Assembly: GCF_006442315.1 (NCBI RefSeq)
Contig: NZ_VFVY01000022.1
Location: 1 to 64,000, forward strand
Length of the DNA: 64,000 nt
From: Mesorhizobium sp. B2-3-4
Lineage (GTDB): Bacteria; Pseudomonadota; Alphaproteobacteria; Rhizobiales; Rhizobiaceae
Reading direction: 5' to 3'
In this document: positions 53,422-61,978 of the stretch, one piece after another
How the letters are laid out: every line of letters begins with the position of its first letter
How positions within the stretch are numbered: the first letter of the stretch is position 1
Position numbers and translations under genes: made by a program
Notes under the pieces: model-generated
Seen by the model: only the letters and a program-made list of their open reading frames with translations
Databases searched by the model: none
What the model was told of the DNA's origin: nothing

Positions 53422-54584
53422 GTGCTCTCCTCCAGGTCGATGCCCAGCGTGTCGAGCGGCGTGCGTTGATGGAGGAAGCCAGGTTGCGGCGAGCTGGAAA
53501 TCAGCAGGCGCGGCCCGGCAATCAAAATGGGCTGGCGCATCTGTCCGTCCCAGGCACGGAAACTGAGCCCCTGCCCCTTGAAGCCGGCGAGAAGAAATGC
53601 ATCGCTGCGCATATATTTGCCGATAGCCACGGCATCGAGACTGTGCAGACGCGTCGCCGCTTCGCCGATACTGCGCACAGCGAGCCAGGCGGCGTAGTCG
53701 CTGGGCAGCATCCACCGCCCGGCCTGCCTGTGGAACCGATCCTGCAGTTGCGTGGCGCCCCACTCCTCGCTGACCGCGCTCCAGCCTGTGGCGACCAGCC
53801 CTTGGGTGCCGGCGACGATCCCCGGCAGAGCAGTGCGCCCCTCCAGATAGGCGCCGAATTCATCCGCCTCATCGGCGACCACGAGAACATCATAGTCGCT
53901 GACCTGCGTGACCGCCGGTATTTCGGTCTGCAGTGTGACATGCCCGGTATCGGCGCGTCCATTGGCTGGCCTGAAGGTCCACGGCTGGTCGGTCGTGATC
54001 TCGGCTCCGAAGCGAGCCGCCGCCCGTCGAAAGGCCGCCGCCATGGCCTGATCCTGCGGATGTGGCCCCACGAGCAGGAACCAACGCTGCCAGCGTTTCC
54101 AGACGAGATATTGCGCCAGCCCGTCGGCGAGCATGGCGCGGCTCGGGATCGTGTGCATAACATTCCTGCGGCAATCCTGCTGGCGCAGCACGTCGTCCGG
54201 TGCTCGGCTGTTGAGCAACGTCATCCGCTCGGCTCCGGACGCGGCACTGGCCTGCAGAAGCGGAGCGGCATCGAGATCGGCAATGACAAAGGCGATGCCG
54301 GCATCGGCGAATTGTCTTACAGCGTCGGCCGGAGCTTCAGCGGGTGCCAGGATCCTTTCCTCCAACCGAAATTTCTGCCCAAGAAACCGGCCGGTGCTGT
54401 CGTCGTCGGCAATACCGAGCCTAGCGCCTTGCAGGCCGTCATCGGCGACGGCTTCGTCAAGGGGTCCCAGAGGCAGAGCGGGTTTGCGCTGCTGGCCGAT
54501 ATAGCCGATCACCATCGTCTGTTCGTCGGCGGCGCCAGGGCCGGCGATCAACAAAAGATAAAGAAGAGCCAGCATCAGTCTCAT
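53409..54584 (-). CDS. pedA1: PedA1-type binding protein of the PQQ alcohol-dehydrogenase ABC system
   Basis: 391 residues from ATG 54584, ATGA overlap with the upstream ATPase gene. Signal peptide (LALLYLLLIAGPGAADE). It has the fold of Leu/Ile/Val-type periplasmic binding proteins: VIGYIGQQRKPALPLGPLDE near the start, TLLNSRAPDDVLRQQDCRRN, and the second lobe with YVWKRWQRWFLLVGPHPQDQ-like sequence. It matches the substrate-binding protein family tied to PQQ alcohol dehydrogenases (PedA1; LutA-like in methylotroph rare-earth uptake clusters). Whether it binds a lanthanide complex, PQQ or an alcohol product is not known from sequence. Confidence 0.85.
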   Translation of the reverse strand: MRLMLALLYLLLIAGPGAADEQTMVIGYIGQQRKPALPLGPLDEAVADDGLQGARLGIADDDSTGRFLGQKFRLEERILAPAEAPADAVRQFADAGIAFVIADLDAAPLLQASAASGAERMTLLNSRAPDDVLRQQDCRRNVMHTIPSRAMLADGLAQYLVWKRWQRWFLLVGPHPQDQAMAAAFRRAAARFGAEITTDQPWTFRPANGRADTGHVTLQTEIPAVTQVSDYDVLVVADEADEFGAYLEGRTALPGIVAGTQGLVATGWSAVSEEWGATQLQDRFHRQAGRWMLPSDYAAWLAVRSIGEAATRLHSLDAVAIGKYMRSDAFLLAGFKGQGLSFRAWDGQMRQPILIAGPRLLISSSPQPGFLHQRTPLDTLGIDLEESTCKF

Positions 54585-55255
54585 TGTGCCGGACTTCCCA
54601 GCTTAAAGCGCGCCGATCCCGCGTCATCACGACGTGAGATTGCGACGTCACGCACGATGCGCGCCGGCGGTCCTTCAAGAACGATGACCCGGTCCCCCAG
54701 GGACGAGGCGAATGCAAGATCATGGGTGACCAGCAGCGTGGTGGGGCGCCGCTTGGCGAAACTGTCCCGCAACAGGTTGCGCATTGCTTGCGCCGTCGCT
54801 TCGTCCAGTGATGCGAACGGCTCGTCGAGGAGCAGGAGCGCGGGCTCGACTGCAAGCGCCCGGGCGAGCGCGACCCGCCGCGCCATGCCGCCTGAGAGAC
54901 GTTGCGGATAATCCTGCTCATGACCTTTCAAGCCGACAGCAGCGAGCCACCGGGCGGCATCGGGCGCGTGACCCGGGATGGCGAGTTCGACATTGCGCAA
55001 GGCGGTGAGCCACGGCAGCAGCCTAGGCGTCTGGAATAGCATGCCTATCGGACGCGCGCGGCCGCTCACGCTGCCGCGAAATTCGCTGTCGGCCCCAGAA
55101 ACGATCGACAGCAGCGTCGACTTGCCGACACCCGACGCGCCGGTCAGGACGCAGACCTGCCCGTCGGCTATGTCGAGCGACAGCGCGCGAAAGATCGTCC
55201 GGCGTTGGTCGTCGTCACCCGGAAAAGTCTTCTCCTCTATTCTGATCCTCAGCAT
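54581..55255 (-). CDS. ABC importer ATPase, NitT/TauT-like
   Basis: 224 residues from ATG 55255 (TGATG overlap with the permease stop). Walker A LTGASGVGKSTLL, signature LSGGMARRVALARAL, Walker B LLLLDEPFASLD, switch His in LLVTHDLAFA. It resembles SsuB/TauB-type ATPases but has a shortened region after the Walker A. It serves the permease and binding protein upstream. Being inside the operon with pedA1-pedC suggests a related substrate. Confidence 0.85.
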   Translation of the reverse strand: MLRIRIEEKTFPGDDDQRRTIFRALSLDIADGQVCVLTGASGVGKSTLLSIVSGADSEFRGSVSGRARPIGMLFQTPRLLPWLTALRNVELAIPGHAPDAARWLAAVGLKGHEQDYPQRLSGGMARRVALARALAVEPALLLLDEPFASLDEATAQAMRNLLRDSFAKRRPTTLLVTHDLAFASSLGDRVIVLEGPPARIVRDVAISRRDDAGSARFKLGSPAQ

Positions 55256-56022
55256 CAGCGTCGCCATTCGAGCAGACGGCGTTCCAACGGCACGAGCAGC
55301 CCATACTCTATGGCAAGCATCACGACGCCGAAACTGATTGCATAGGCAAGGATATGGGCGACATCGAAGTTCTGGAAATAGACCTGCAGCTGGAATCCGA
55401 CGCCGTTGGAGCGGCCGAGCAGTTCGGCGAGCAGCACGATCTTCCACGTCAGTGCCAGCCCGTTGCGCAGGGTGACGAGAAAGAAAGGCGCCAATTGCGG
55501 CAGCACGACGTACCGCAGCATCGCAGCACGGCTGAAACGGTAGAGCTCCGCCATCTCAGCAAGGTCCTTGTCCAGCCGGCCGGCACCTTCACGGATTGTC
55601 ACCACAACGTTGGGGATCTTGTTGAGCGTGACCGCCAGGACAAGCGCCGTGTCGGCAAGGCCCAGCCAGATATAGATCAGGATGACGGTGATCAGCGCCG
55701 GCATGTTGAGGAGCAACACGATCCAGGGCCTCATCCAGATGTCGGCCCTGCGCGAGCGGCCTGCCGCGTAGCCAAGGGCCGCGCCGATCAGGATTGCCGC
55801 CCCGAGGCTTGCGGCAACACGCGCAAGCGAGATGCCGAGATGGTAGAGCAGCTCGCCCCGAACCGCTTCGTTCAGAAGAACGGAAACAACCTGCACCGGA
55901 CCGGGAAACAGCCGATCGGCGGCTACCGATGCCGCGACCTGCCAGGCAAGCACCATGGCCAGCAATGCCGCAGCGGACTGCCACCGCTGAATGTTGGTGC
56001 TAATGGCTGAGACCTCGGTCAT
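55255..56022 (-). CDS. ABC importer permease, NitT/TauT-like
   Basis: 255 residues from ATG 56022; the frame is open upstream inside the binding-protein gene, which is a shadow. Six membrane segments with the BPD_transp_1 EAA-type loop (LDKDLAEMAELYRFSRAAML RYVVLP region). The pattern is that of SsuC/TauC permeases. It is preceded by the binding-protein gene with a 10-nt gap. Confidence 0.87.
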   Translation of the reverse strand: MTEVSAISTNIQRWQSAAALLAMVLAWQVAASVAADRLFPGPVQVVSVLLNEAVRGELLYHLGISLARVAASLGAAILIGAALGYAAGRSRRADIWMRPWIVLLLNMPALITVILIYIWLGLADTALVLAVTLNKIPNVVVTIREGAGRLDKDLAEMAELYRFSRAAMLRYVVLPQLAPFFLVTLRNGLALTWKIVLLAELLGRSNGVGFQLQVYFQNFDVAHILAYAISFGVVMLAIEYGLLVPLERRLLEWRR

Positions 56023-56032
56023 GATCGCCAGC

Positions 56033-57094
56033 TCAAGCCGGTATGGTCCAGAAGACACCGGGATCCAGGCTCGTTGCCTTGCCGACCAGATCCTCGCCGC
56101 CCAATTCGGCCAGGATTGCAAACAACCGGGCCGCGCCATCACGTTCGTCTTTGCCGAAGCGACGAGGGATTCCGGCCCGATAAGCGTCGCGTAGCGCCAC
56201 CTGCAGGCGAGGATCGTCAGTGCCCAATTGCGGCGCGAGCATGCGCCATTCGGCATCCGAGGACGCGAGCAGCGACTTCGCCGCCGCAGTTGCGTTCGTG
56301 AATCGCGCGAGGGCAGTCGGGTTGGCGCGGGCCCAGCTTTCATGGAAGACGTAGCCGAGCATCGGCAGTTCGGCGGATACGCCAAGCCCCTGCAGCATTT
56401 GCGCGACGCTGAGCAGAGGACTTGCCCCCCCCGACTCGAGACGGGCGGCGAAATTCCAGAATGTCAGCAGGCCATCCAGTCGCCGCGCCAGGAATTCCTG
56501 CTCCAACAAAGGCGGCGCGCCGAACACCGGATGCACCTCTTCAGCGAGATCACTCTTCAGCTGACGGAGGCCGAGCGCGCGCAACAGAATCCAGCTTTTG
56601 TCCAGCGGACCACCCGCGACCCCCAGCCTTTTACCCTTGAGGTCCGCAAGAGTGCGAATGGACGAGCCTTGTGGCAGTTCCAGCGCGCCGACGGCACGAG
56701 AATAGGGATGGAAGACCAGATCGGCGCCTTCGCTTCGCTGGCGCATAGCCCACACCCAATCCGACACGATGACGTCGACGCTGCCCGCAAGCAATGCGGT
56801 CTTGCCCGCTTCGGCGCCAGCAAGTCGCTGCGCCTCGATTGATACGCCGTATGCGGTGTCCAATGCATGCCGCCGCATGACATCGACTTCCCAAGCAGCA
56901 GTGCCATATCCCAGCACGCCAAACCGGACGCGCGGCTGTGGCTGTGCCGCGGCTTGCGCGGAAACCGCCAACAGCCAGCAACCGATAGCTGCAAGAGCCG
57001 TCCGCCGCGAGATGTGGCCGTGTTCGTGCCGGGTTAGCCATTCGCCTGGGAGGTTCGCAGTTAGCACGGGCCGCACCGATGTGGAGAACCTCAC
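56033..57094 (-). CDS. ABC importer substrate-binding protein (NMT1/SsuA-like) with Tat-type signal
   Basis: Up to 353 residues (GTG 57094; the true start may be further in). The leader has HISRRTALAAIGCWLLAVSA, a twin-arginine signal. The mature part has the NMT1/SsuA pattern: RFGVLGYGTAAWEVDVMRRH, AGSVDVIVSDWVWAMRQRSE, SIRTLADLKGKRLGVAGGPL, LARRLDGLLTFWNFAARLES. Tat export suggests folding or cofactor loading before secretion. First gene of the seven-gene leftward operon; the substrate is unknown but likely connected to PQQ/lanthanide enzymology. Confidence 0.85.
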   Translation of the reverse strand: MRFSTSVRPVLTANLPGEWLTRHEHGHISRRTALAAIGCWLLAVSAQAAAQPQPRVRFGVLGYGTAAWEVDVMRRHALDTAYGVSIEAQRLAGAEAGKTALLAGSVDVIVSDWVWAMRQRSEGADLVFHPYSRAVGALELPQGSSIRTLADLKGKRLGVAGGPLDKSWILLRALGLRQLKSDLAEEVHPVFGAPPLLEQEFLARRLDGLLTFWNFAARLESGGASPLLSVAQMLQGLGVSAELPMLGYVFHESWARANPTALARFTNATAAAKSLLASSDAEWRMLAPQLGTDDPRLQVALRDAYRAGIPRRFGKDERDGAARLFAILAELGGEDLVGKATSLDPGVFWTIPA

Positions 57095-57231
57095 CTAACG
57101 TTGTGGCGGCAGGAATGTTCCTCGACGGGCACGAACCATGGTCATGGAATTGACCTTGCGCCCATTACGAAGCGCGGGATTGGTCAAGCGAACGGAAGGC
57201 GGTTGGCACGGGCTACGGGCCGCTCTTGGGA

Positions 57232-57504
57232 TCATCGACGTCCAGGGCGTCCATTACAGGGGCCAGATCGCCCCCTTCGGATCTCACGCTCTGCCCCCCC
57301 GGGCCCGCCGTTCTTTATCGCTTGCTCGATAGCATCCTCGATGTTTCCGAGTTCGTCCTCCCTTACGTCGCGACCGTAACCAGCCACCTCGGCATCCTGT
57401 TCGAATTGCTGGGCGAGCACCGCGACGCTGACTTCCTCTCGGCCAGGAAGTGAGCCGACATTCTCCTGTAACCAATTTTCAAAAAACTCTCTGGTCGCGC
57501 TCAT
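57232..57504 (-). CDS. DUF768 protein
   Basis: 90 residues from ATG 57504 (AAGGG upstream). The sequence MSATREFFENWLQENVGSLP with VSVAVLAQQFEQDAEVAGYG fits DUF768, a small family largely confined to Mesorhizobium, of unknown function. The last 20 residues are basic and less conserved. Divergent from the flavoprotein gene. Confidence 0.8.
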   Translation of the reverse strand: MSATREFFENWLQENVGSLPGREEVSVAVLAQQFEQDAEVAGYGRDVREDELGNIEDAIEQAIKNGGPGGAEREIRRGRSGPCNGRPGRR

Positions 57505-57683
57505 CTCAGACCCTTTCGCCAGATTAAGCGCGGCGGTGATCCGAAGTTCCATGACGGCTTCACTTTCAACGATGGCGCTGTATCCACGGGACAGCTACGA
57601 CGTTTTCGGACACTTGGCAGTGGCCTTTCTCTTTACGCCTCGATTCGAGACTCGCTCTTCTCGCGTGTCGTTCGACACCACGT

Positions 57684-57708
57684 GGAACAAGGTTGTTTCG
57701 CGCGGGTT
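57684..57708 (+). promoter_or_regulatory. EcfG/RpoE2-type promoter motif close to the flavoprotein start
   Basis: GGAAC 57684-57688 and GTT 57706-57708, preceded by G. Only 7 nt separate GTT from the likely ATG at 57716, so if used the mRNA would be leaderless. May be a chance match. Confidence 0.4.
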
Positions 57709-57715
57709 GGGCGCT

Positions 57716-58657
57716 ATGCCACGTTCTCCCGGCTCACAAGTTTTTGACGTTGTTATCGTCGGCGGCGGCCCAGCAGGGCTCGCCGCGGCCACGTATTTAG
57801 CCAGGTTTCTGCGTTCGGTGATCTCGTTCGACGCTGGGGATGCGCGCGCCAAGCTCATTCCAAAATCCCATAACTGTCCCGGCTTCCCCAAGGGCATCAA
57901 CGGGGAAGAACTGCTCGGCCGCCTACGAGCTCAGGCACGCTTATACGGGGCGAGCGTCGCCGATGGTTACGTCGCTCACGCCGAAAGACGTGAGGAATAT
58001 TTTGTTCTGACGACGGCCTGCGGGGTGGTCCTAGCAAGGCGCGTAATTTTGGCAACGGGCATTGTGGACAAGGCACCTCCGATTGAAGGGCTGCAGCAGG
58101 CGATCGCAGATGGCATTGTCAGGCTATGCCCGGTTTGCGATGCGTATGAAGCCAGGGGTAGCCGCATCGGCGTCGTTGGCCCGGAGCATCTCGCCGTCAG
58201 GGAGGCTCTGTTCCTGAAGGAATATGGCAGCCGAGTTGCCCTGCTCGCCAATTACCCGGACGATATTTCCGAAGCTGCTCGCGCCGTCGCATTGGCAGGC
58301 GGAGTAGAAATCTGGGACGCTGTCGATGACCTGATCCCTCGACGAACCGGGTTCGATGTCGTCATGGCCGAAGGCGCCCCGCTGCGCAACATCGATGTCG
58401 TGTACCCTTCCATGGGCTGCGACGTACGCTCCGAACTCGCCGTTGCGCTCGGAGCTATGTGTGACGAAGAGGGCTATGTCCTGGTCAACCAGCATCTTGA
58501 GACTTCAACGCCAGGGCTCTATGCCATCGGTGACGTGGCGGAGGGACTCAATCAAATTGCTGTCGCGTTCGGACACGCCGCCACGGCTGCAACTCACATT
58601 CACAACGACCTGCGCGAGTGCGCCCAGCCGGCGACGATGTCGATGAAGTCGACCTGA
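57716..58657 (+). CDS. Thioredoxin-reductase-like FAD oxidoreductase with CPVC
   Basis: 313 residues from ATG 57716 (the frame is open upstream but lacks signals). FAD motif VVIVGGGPAGLAAATYLARF near the N-terminus and ETSTPGLYAIGDVAEGLNQI at the C-terminus. The redox pair is in LCPVCDAYEARG, where thioredoxin reductase has CATCD. The NADPH site, GxGxxA in thioredoxin reductases, is replaced by GPEHLA, so the electron donor may differ. Rhizobia have several such proteins with no known substrate. Upstream of the SDR/DUF2269 pair on the same strand. Confidence 0.82.
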   Translation: MPRSPGSQVFDVVIVGGGPAGLAAATYLARFLRSVISFDAGDARAKLIPKSHNCPGFPKGINGEELLGRLRAQARLYGASVADGYVAHAERREEYFVLTTACGVVLARRVILATGIVDKAPPIEGLQQAIADGIVRLCPVCDAYEARGSRIGVVGPEHLAVREALFLKEYGSRVALLANYPDDISEAARAVALAGGVEIWDAVDDLIPRRTGFDVVMAEGAPLRNIDVVYPSMGCDVRSELAVALGAMCDEEGYVLVNQHLETSTPGLYAIGDVAEGLNQIAVAFGHAATAATHIHNDLRECAQPATMSMKST

Positions 58658-58820
58658 AGATGCGAACGCACTCTACCGCCGCCCAACTCTTAGCTCCATT
58701 GTGGCCCGGAGCTTTTTCCATCCGGCTTCACCCTGCTGGCTTCGGCTTCGATCAAGTTCTCTCAGGCGCGGTGGCAGGGTCTATGAAGTCGTACACGCCG
58801 GCGAACGGCGGGAGGAAGGA

Positions 58821-60107
58821 ATGAAAGTTCTCGTCACCGGCGCGTCAGGGCTGATTGGGAACGCGCTTTGCGCGCGCCTGACAAGTGAGGGACATGAGGT
58901 GGTTCGCGTGCTTCACCGCAAAGATACCGGCATCCATCCTGAGACCCCAGCGGTTTCGCTGGATATGGCGCGGGCCTTGCGACCTGAGGACTGGACCCCG
59001 CGTCTCGCCGGTGTGGATGCCGTCGTAAACTGTGCCGGCGTCCTGCAGGATAGCGCCCGGGAAAACACCCGGCATGTCCATTCGACCGGCGCCTCGGCTC
59101 TCTTCGTCGCGTGTGAGCAGGCTGGTGTGAACAAGGTCATTCATTTTTCCGCCATCGGGGTCGATCGCCAGCAGCCCTCCGCCTTTTCCGCCAGCAAGCT
59201 TGCCGGCGATGAAGCATTGATGACGCGTAGACTTGAGTGGGTAATCCTGCGGCCTTCGGTGGTGCTGGGAAGGCCGGCTTTCGGCGCAAGTGCGCTTTTT
59301 CGGGGACTCGCGGCTTTGCCGCTCTTGCCGTTGATGCCCCACACGGGCCGTCTCCAGGTCGTTCAGCTCGATGACGTGATCTCCACCGTTCTCTTTTTCC
59401 TCAAACCCGGCAGCCCATCGCGCCTCACGCTGGAACTTGCTGGGCCCGTGGCGCTTTCGATGAGCGAGGTCGTCGGTTGCTATCGCCGCTGGTTCGAATG
59501 GCGCAGTGCTCGGGAGTTCATCTTGCCCAATTGGACCGCAGCTATCTTGTACAGATTGGGGGATGCCGCGGCTCGGCTAGGCTGGCGCCCGCCAATGCGC
59601 ACCAATGCTGCAAAAGAGATCACGCGTGGCGCTGTCGGTGATCCCCGGCCGTGGATGACCGCGACCGGCATTCAACCGTCCAGTCTCACAGCTGCACTAC
59701 GTCTAAATCCTGCGACGGTGCAGGAGCGATGGTTCGCCGGTCTTTACTTCGTCAAGCCGGCGCTGTTTGTCGTTTTGCCGCTCTTCTGGATTCTGACCGG
59801 TATCATTTCCCTCACCATCGGCTGGCGCAGCGGAGTTGACTTGCTGATTGGCACTGCTGCCGGCGCCTTGGCCGAACCGGCGGTCGTCGCCGGCGCACTG
59901 GCGGACATCGTCGTGGGGGCGTTCATCGCTTACCGCCCAACCAGCCGGCTTGGTCTTTTCGGCGCAATCACGGTATCGCTTTTCTATGCAATCGCTGGGA
60001 TCATTTTGCGGCCGGATCTTTGGTTTGAACCACTCGGGCCGCTGTTAAAAATCTTCCCGATCCTCGTTTTGCATTTTGCAGCGCTGGCCATTCTGGAGGA
60101 ACGCTGA
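58821..60107 (+). CDS. SDR-family oxidoreductase with C-terminal DoxX-like membrane domain
   Basis: 428 residues from ATG 58821, with an excellent GGAGGAAGG. Residues 1-290 are an extended/atypical NAD(P) Rossmann domain (VLVTGASGLIGNALCARLTS, DAVVNCAGVLQDSA, VIHFSAIGVDRQQPSAFSAS). The last 120 residues are four membrane segments of the DoxX-like type (FVKPALFVVLPLFWILTGII onward). It is found as a fused form in rhizobia, usually next to DUF2269. Substrate unknown; a quinone or lipid-linked compound is plausible because of the membrane part. Confidence 0.82.
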   Translation: MKVLVTGASGLIGNALCARLTSEGHEVVRVLHRKDTGIHPETPAVSLDMARALRPEDWTPRLAGVDAVVNCAGVLQDSARENTRHVHSTGASALFVACEQAGVNKVIHFSAIGVDRQQPSAFSASKLAGDEALMTRRLEWVILRPSVVLGRPAFGASALFRGLAALPLLPLMPHTGRLQVVQLDDVISTVLFFLKPGSPSRLTLELAGPVALSMSEVVGCYRRWFEWRSAREFILPNWTAAILYRLGDAAARLGWRPPMRTNAAKEITRGAVGDPRPWMTATGIQPSSLTAALRLNPATVQERWFAGLYFVKPALFVVLPLFWILTGIISLTIGWRSGVDLLIGTAAGALAEPAVVAGALADIVVGAFIAYRPTSRLGLFGAITVSLFYAIAGIILRPDLWFEPLGPLLKIFPILVLHFAALAILEER

Positions 60108-60589
60108 TGATGTACTTGGTGATCAAATACCTTCACGTCATCGGTGCGGCTGTGCTGCTCGGGACTGGCGCCGGCATCGCGTTTTTCATGCTTATGGCAC
60201 ACCGGACCGGAAACGCCGCTACGATCGCCGCCGTCGCCCGCCTTGTCGTCCTGGCTGATTTCCTGTTCACGGCTACGGCCGTTGTCGTACAACCCCTGAC
60301 CGGACTAGGCCTTGCTTGGCTTGCGGGGTATTCGCTGTCCGAAAGCTGGATCATTCTCTCGATCCTGCTTTACATCGTAACCGGCGTGTTCTGGCTGCCT
60401 GTCGTGTGGATGCAGATCGAGATGCGAAATCTGGCGACACAGGCTGCCCTGTCCAACCAAGCCCCGCCCGAGCGCTACAATCAGCTGTTCAGACGCTGGT
60501 TTGTCTTCGGCTTCCCGGCTTTCGCCGCGGTCCTTGCCATTTTCTGGCTGATGATTGCACGCCCGGCGATCGAGTGGCCAGCGTTGTAG
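60107..60589 (+). CDS. DUF2269 membrane protein
   Basis: 160 residues; ATG 60107 overlaps the previous stop (TGATG), so it is coupled to the SDR gene. Four membrane segments with the DUF2269 pattern: YLVIKYLHVIGAAVLLGTGA, VVLADFLFTATAVVVQPLTG, YIVTGVFWLPVVWMQIEMRN, FVFGFPAFAAVLAIFWLMIA. The His in TM1 and conserved charged residues suggest a redox or heme-related membrane role, but none is proven. Confidence 0.87.
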   Translation: MMYLVIKYLHVIGAAVLLGTGAGIAFFMLMAHRTGNAATIAAVARLVVLADFLFTATAVVVQPLTGLGLAWLAGYSLSESWIILSILLYIVTGVFWLPVVWMQIEMRNLATQAALSNQAPPERYNQLFRRWFVFGFPAFAAVLAIFWLMIARPAIEWPAL

Positions 60590-60671
60590 CTACGCACGAT
60601 CGGCAACCATCATCCTGTCAATTGGCCTGTCAGGTCTGGCAGGCTCACGGCGGCGCAATGTAGTGCGGTCG

Positions 60672-60696
60672 GGAACAAGGCTCGCCGCCGCAAGTT
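60672..60696 (+). promoter_or_regulatory. EcfG/RpoE2-type promoter motif next to the iron permease-like gene
   Basis: GGAAC 60672-60676 and GTT 60694-60696, preceded by A. The ATG at 60704 follows after 7 nt, again implying a leaderless transcript if used. Confidence 0.45.
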
Positions 60697-60703
60697 CTTT
60701 GGG

Positions 60704-61030
60704 ATGGCCAACCATCCCGTCACCGGCGTGCTCACCTCGATCGGCACATGGACCTCCCGCCCCGCGGCATTCCTGATCTTGTTGGCGTACGCAATCCTTT
60801 GGCTAATCTTTGAACGACAGAGCCTGGACTGGCATGGAGCGGCTACCTTGTTCACCTGGGCCATGACGCTGTTCATTCAGCGGGCTGAGCACCGCGACAC
60901 CCAAGCCATTCACGCCAAGCTCGACGAGATCCTGCGATCAGATCACAATGCTTCCAACATCACGCGGATCGACGACGAAGAGCCTGAGGAAATCGAGAAA
61001 GAACGCTATCGCAGGCAGCAGGGCGATTGA
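60704..61030 (+). CDS. Low-affinity iron permease-like small membrane protein
   Basis: 108 residues from ATG 60704. Two membrane segments, then the family motif TLFIQRAEHRDTQAIHAKLD (usually FLIQNTQNRDTQALQLKLDE) and an acidic tail (EEPEEIEKERYRRQQGD). The family is named after fungal Fet4-like transport, but bacterial members are small, and iron transport is not shown. Confidence 0.8.
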   Translation: MANHPVTGVLTSIGTWTSRPAAFLILLAYAILWLIFERQSLDWHGAATLFTWAMTLFIQRAEHRDTQAIHAKLDEILRSDHNASNITRIDDEEPEEIEKERYRRQQGD

Positions 61031-61636
61031 TCAGCGGCTTCTTCGGTTTGCGACAGGGGCTTCTTTCGAGAATCTCCGCGATAAGGCCGAACTCTGGGGC
61101 CCTGCCGCCGCCAGGGAGCAGTTCGTCTACGCCCGTCGCGTCACTCCACCGACAGGCAGGGCGATAAGATTTCTTGGCTACGGGGCTCTCCGCCCTTGGC
61201 AGCGCTCTGATGGGGGGCGCAAGGGATTGAAAGTCTCACACCTCACTGCTGGCTCTCAAACCCGAAAGAGAGAGAGGACCTTCAAACAGGACAGAGTCCA
61301 CGGCGCGTCGAAAGGCCTAAAAAAGCCCGCCTCGCACAATTGCGAAGGCGGGCTAGATGGCCTGACGAGATGGGAGCATCAAGCTGGCTCAAAACCTTGC
61401 TTGACCGAAAATGTTCCGGATGATGTGAGGAAATCCAAAAGCATTGTTACGAACCGCAAACCGGCCAAGAACAATGCAAAGAGGCCCCCGCCACCCAAAG
61501 CGAACGCGGGCCCAGGCGGTCCACGCGCAACTAACGCCGTCGAAACTGGCCAGGTTGGCGGGAGTGTTTCACCAGTCCCGGATATCAACGACTGCCGAGC
61601 GGGTCAGCCAAGAGTTCCAAGGTTTTGGCTGCAATC
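61031..61636. other. Intergenic region with a leftward terminator
   Basis: About 600 bp between the iron permease-like gene and the 3' end of the leftward membrane protein gene. It holds a strong leftward terminator at 61319-61354, with 280 bp between it and the protein stop, enough for a small RNA. Open frames are not convincing. Confidence 0.5.
61319..61354 (-). terminator. Rho-independent terminator (minus strand)
   Basis: Hairpin 61324-61354: AGCCCGCC/GGCGGGCT plus CGCA/TGCG around CAAT with one bulged A. On the minus strand it is followed directly by six T (61324-61319). Transcription ending here comes from the right. Confidence 0.8.
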
Positions 61637-61978
61637 TCATTGCGCGGCTGGTTGCGACGGTTGTGTGCCTTGCTGGTCTCCGCCGGTGCCCGTTTGGGGC
61701 GTAGGATTCTTGTCGACCTCGGGATTTTGGTCGACTGGTTGGCTGTTCATGGTGTCGGTCTTGGATTGAACGGGATCGTTCGCAGCCGGGTTGGCACCTG
61801 ACATAGCCGCCGGCGGGCTGTGCTGCTGATCCGTCGAAGGATCTTTGATAAGGACACCATAGACCTCGGCAACACCCCAGGCGACGATCGCCAGGAGCAG
61901 GGCAGCCAGGAGAACGAAAAGAACCGGACGGCCAAGCGTGGCTTGGCGGGCGCGGTTTTCAGGAACATTGTTCGTCAT
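61637..61978 (-). CDS. Single-pass membrane protein with Pro/Gln-rich tail
   Basis: 113 residues from ATG 61978. A cytoplasmic N-terminus (MTNNVPENRARQATLGRP), one membrane segment (VLFVLLAALLLAIVAWGVAE), then a disordered periplasmic tail rich in Gln, Pro, Asn and Thr. No named domain. Similar small proteins occur in Mesorhizobium. Probably ends at the terminator at 61319. Confidence 0.65.
   Translation of the reverse strand: MTNNVPENRARQATLGRPVLFVLLAALLLAIVAWGVAEVYGVLIKDPSTDQQHSPPAAMSGANPAANDPVQSKTDTMNSQPVDQNPEVDKNPTPQTGTGGDQQGTQPSQPAAQ

Noticed and set aside
61200..61290. Possible tRNA-like sequence
   Set aside because: I tried to fit a cloverleaf on both strands but found no acceptor/T-arm pairing and no CCA-type end.
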